Shown here piece after piece: positions 63,463-64,000 of a stretch of DNA of 64,000 bases. This DNA is from Aquimonas sp044377145. Its GTDB lineage: Bacteria; Pseudomonadota; Gammaproteobacteria; Xanthomonadales; Xanthomonadaceae. The translations under genes and the position numbers were made by a program. The stretch spans positions 1 to 64,000 of the forward strand of contig NZ_JBILJQ010000017.1 of NCBI RefSeq assembly GCF_044377145.1, given 5' to 3'. The first letter of the stretch is position 1, and the number at the start of each line of letters is the position of its first letter. The notes beneath the pieces are model-generated. The model was not told the origin of the DNA, did not search any database, and worked only from the letters and a program-made list of their open reading frames with translations.

Positions 63463-64000
63463 GTCACGCCCACCTTCTGCCGCATGATCCTGCCAACCCG
63501 CAGCTGAAACAGCAGCTTGGTAACCAGCAGGCGCTCTTCAATGGGCTTTTCGACCAGATCATTCGCGCCCGCCTTCAGCAGGGACGACTGATTGGCGGGA
63601 TTGTCGTCGCCGGTCATCACCAGAATCGGCAGCTGCGCCTTGCCGTATGCAAAGCGGCCACGGACATGCTCAAGCAGATCGTGACCGGTCATGCCGCCTT
63701 TCAAGTAAACGTCGGTCAGCAGGATATCCGGCCCCGGGACCCGGCCTTCGGCCGCGTACTGCTCCAACAGGGCGAGGCCGTCCTCGACGCTGACCACGTG
63801 GGTCACCTTCAAGCCGTGCTTCTCCAGCATGCGCCGGGTGGCGACCGCGACCACCTTGCTGTCTTCAACGTACAGAACTTCCCCGCCGATCTCATCCTCC
63901 GGGCGCACATAGCCGCGGATGAAGGCGCCAAGGGCAGCGAAGCCCAGGGATTTGTCGAAGTAGTCGGTGACGTCATCACTGAAGCTGCGCCCGACCAGCC
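63459..64000 (-). CDS. Response regulator, probably tandem receivers (5' truncated by window)
   Basis: The frame is open to the window edge. Residues visible from about GRSFSDDVTDYFDKSLGFAA onward are the end of an upstream domain; from VRPEDEIGGEVLYVEDSKVVAV onward a complete CheY-like receiver follows. Its phospho-acceptor Asp is in DILLTDVYLKGGMTG, with Thr in VMTGDD and Lys in VEKPIEE. It may be a two-receiver regulator of chemotaxis or biofilm type; no output domain is seen. Its stop overlaps the GTG start of ung. Confidence 0.78.
   Translation of the reverse strand, partial: LVGRSFSDDVTDYFDKSLGFAALGAFIRGYVRPEDEIGGEVLYVEDSKVVAVATRRMLEKHGLKVTHVVSVEDGLALLEQYAAEGRVPGPDILLTDVYLKGGMTGHDLLEHVRGRFAYGKAQLPILVMTGDDNPANQSSLLKAGANDLVEKPIEERLLVTKLLFQLRVGRIMRQKVGVT

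Overview
This GC-rich window reads as the chromosome of a gammaproteobacterium of the order Lysobacterales (Xanthomonadales). The case rests on a xanthomonadin/aryl-polyene type pigment locus with the chorismatase XanB2 and a flavin halogenase, an ilvD-ilvC-ilvG-ilvM-ilvE operon with a leader peptide, and xanthomonad-style dispersed repeats. The species cannot be named from the sequence alone. GTG and TTG starts and 4-bp stop/start overlaps are common.

Layout. 1-382: palindromic intergenic repeats. 383-7142 (minus): aryl-polyene operon (acyl carrier protein, membrane protein, two hotdog dehydratases, acyltransferase, LolA-like carrier, MMPL exporter, ketoreductase). 7307-9618 (plus, divergent): halogenase and xanB2. 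No ketosynthase, AMP ligase or thioesterase is visible, so the pathway is only partly in view. 9541-19272: an island holding a type I restriction-modification system (hsdM, rhuM-like, hsdS, a shortened AlbA-type regulator, hsdR), bounded by two copies of the 3' end of xanB2. 19467-21710: hppA, a K+-independent type proton-pumping pyrophosphatase, with a hairpin-rich leader and a terminator. 22134-33716: accessory region with two secreted proteins that share a C-terminal tail, an hppA relic carrying a palindromic MITE-like element, two serine hydrolases, an AraC-type and a GlxA-type regulator, soluble pyrophosphatase ppa, and a GGDEF relic.

33940-39807: ilv operon for branched-chain amino acids, preceded by a 44-codon leader peptide and a canonical attenuator. 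40004-43682 (minus): a methyltransferase, and a PfpI-response regulator-histidine kinase operon. 43757-44020: heptamer repeat array. 44046-50062: a secreted beta-propeller protein, a CadC-like propeller regulator, and a DedA-PAP2-LssY membrane protein. 50128-56075: trans-sulfuration enzyme, dusB, two ABC permeases, rarD. 56155-64000: ubiK, comM, a DUF2141 protein, a K+/H+ antiporter, a phasin with a PhbF/PhaR-type operator, queD, rpoH with a CIRCE-like operator, ung, and a response regulator cut by the window edge.

The least expected observations are: the restriction island at the xanB2 3' end, whose two boundary copies differ mainly at synonymous sites; a shared FxNGFE C-terminus on two unrelated secreted proteins; a CIRCE-like operator in front of rpoH; the ilv attenuator; a multi-hairpin leader before hppA; a MITE inside an hppA relic; and an 83-nt out-of-frame overlap built on a 9-bp tandem repeat inside the pigment operon. 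I found no CRISPR array, no tRNA or rRNA gene and no integrase or transposase.
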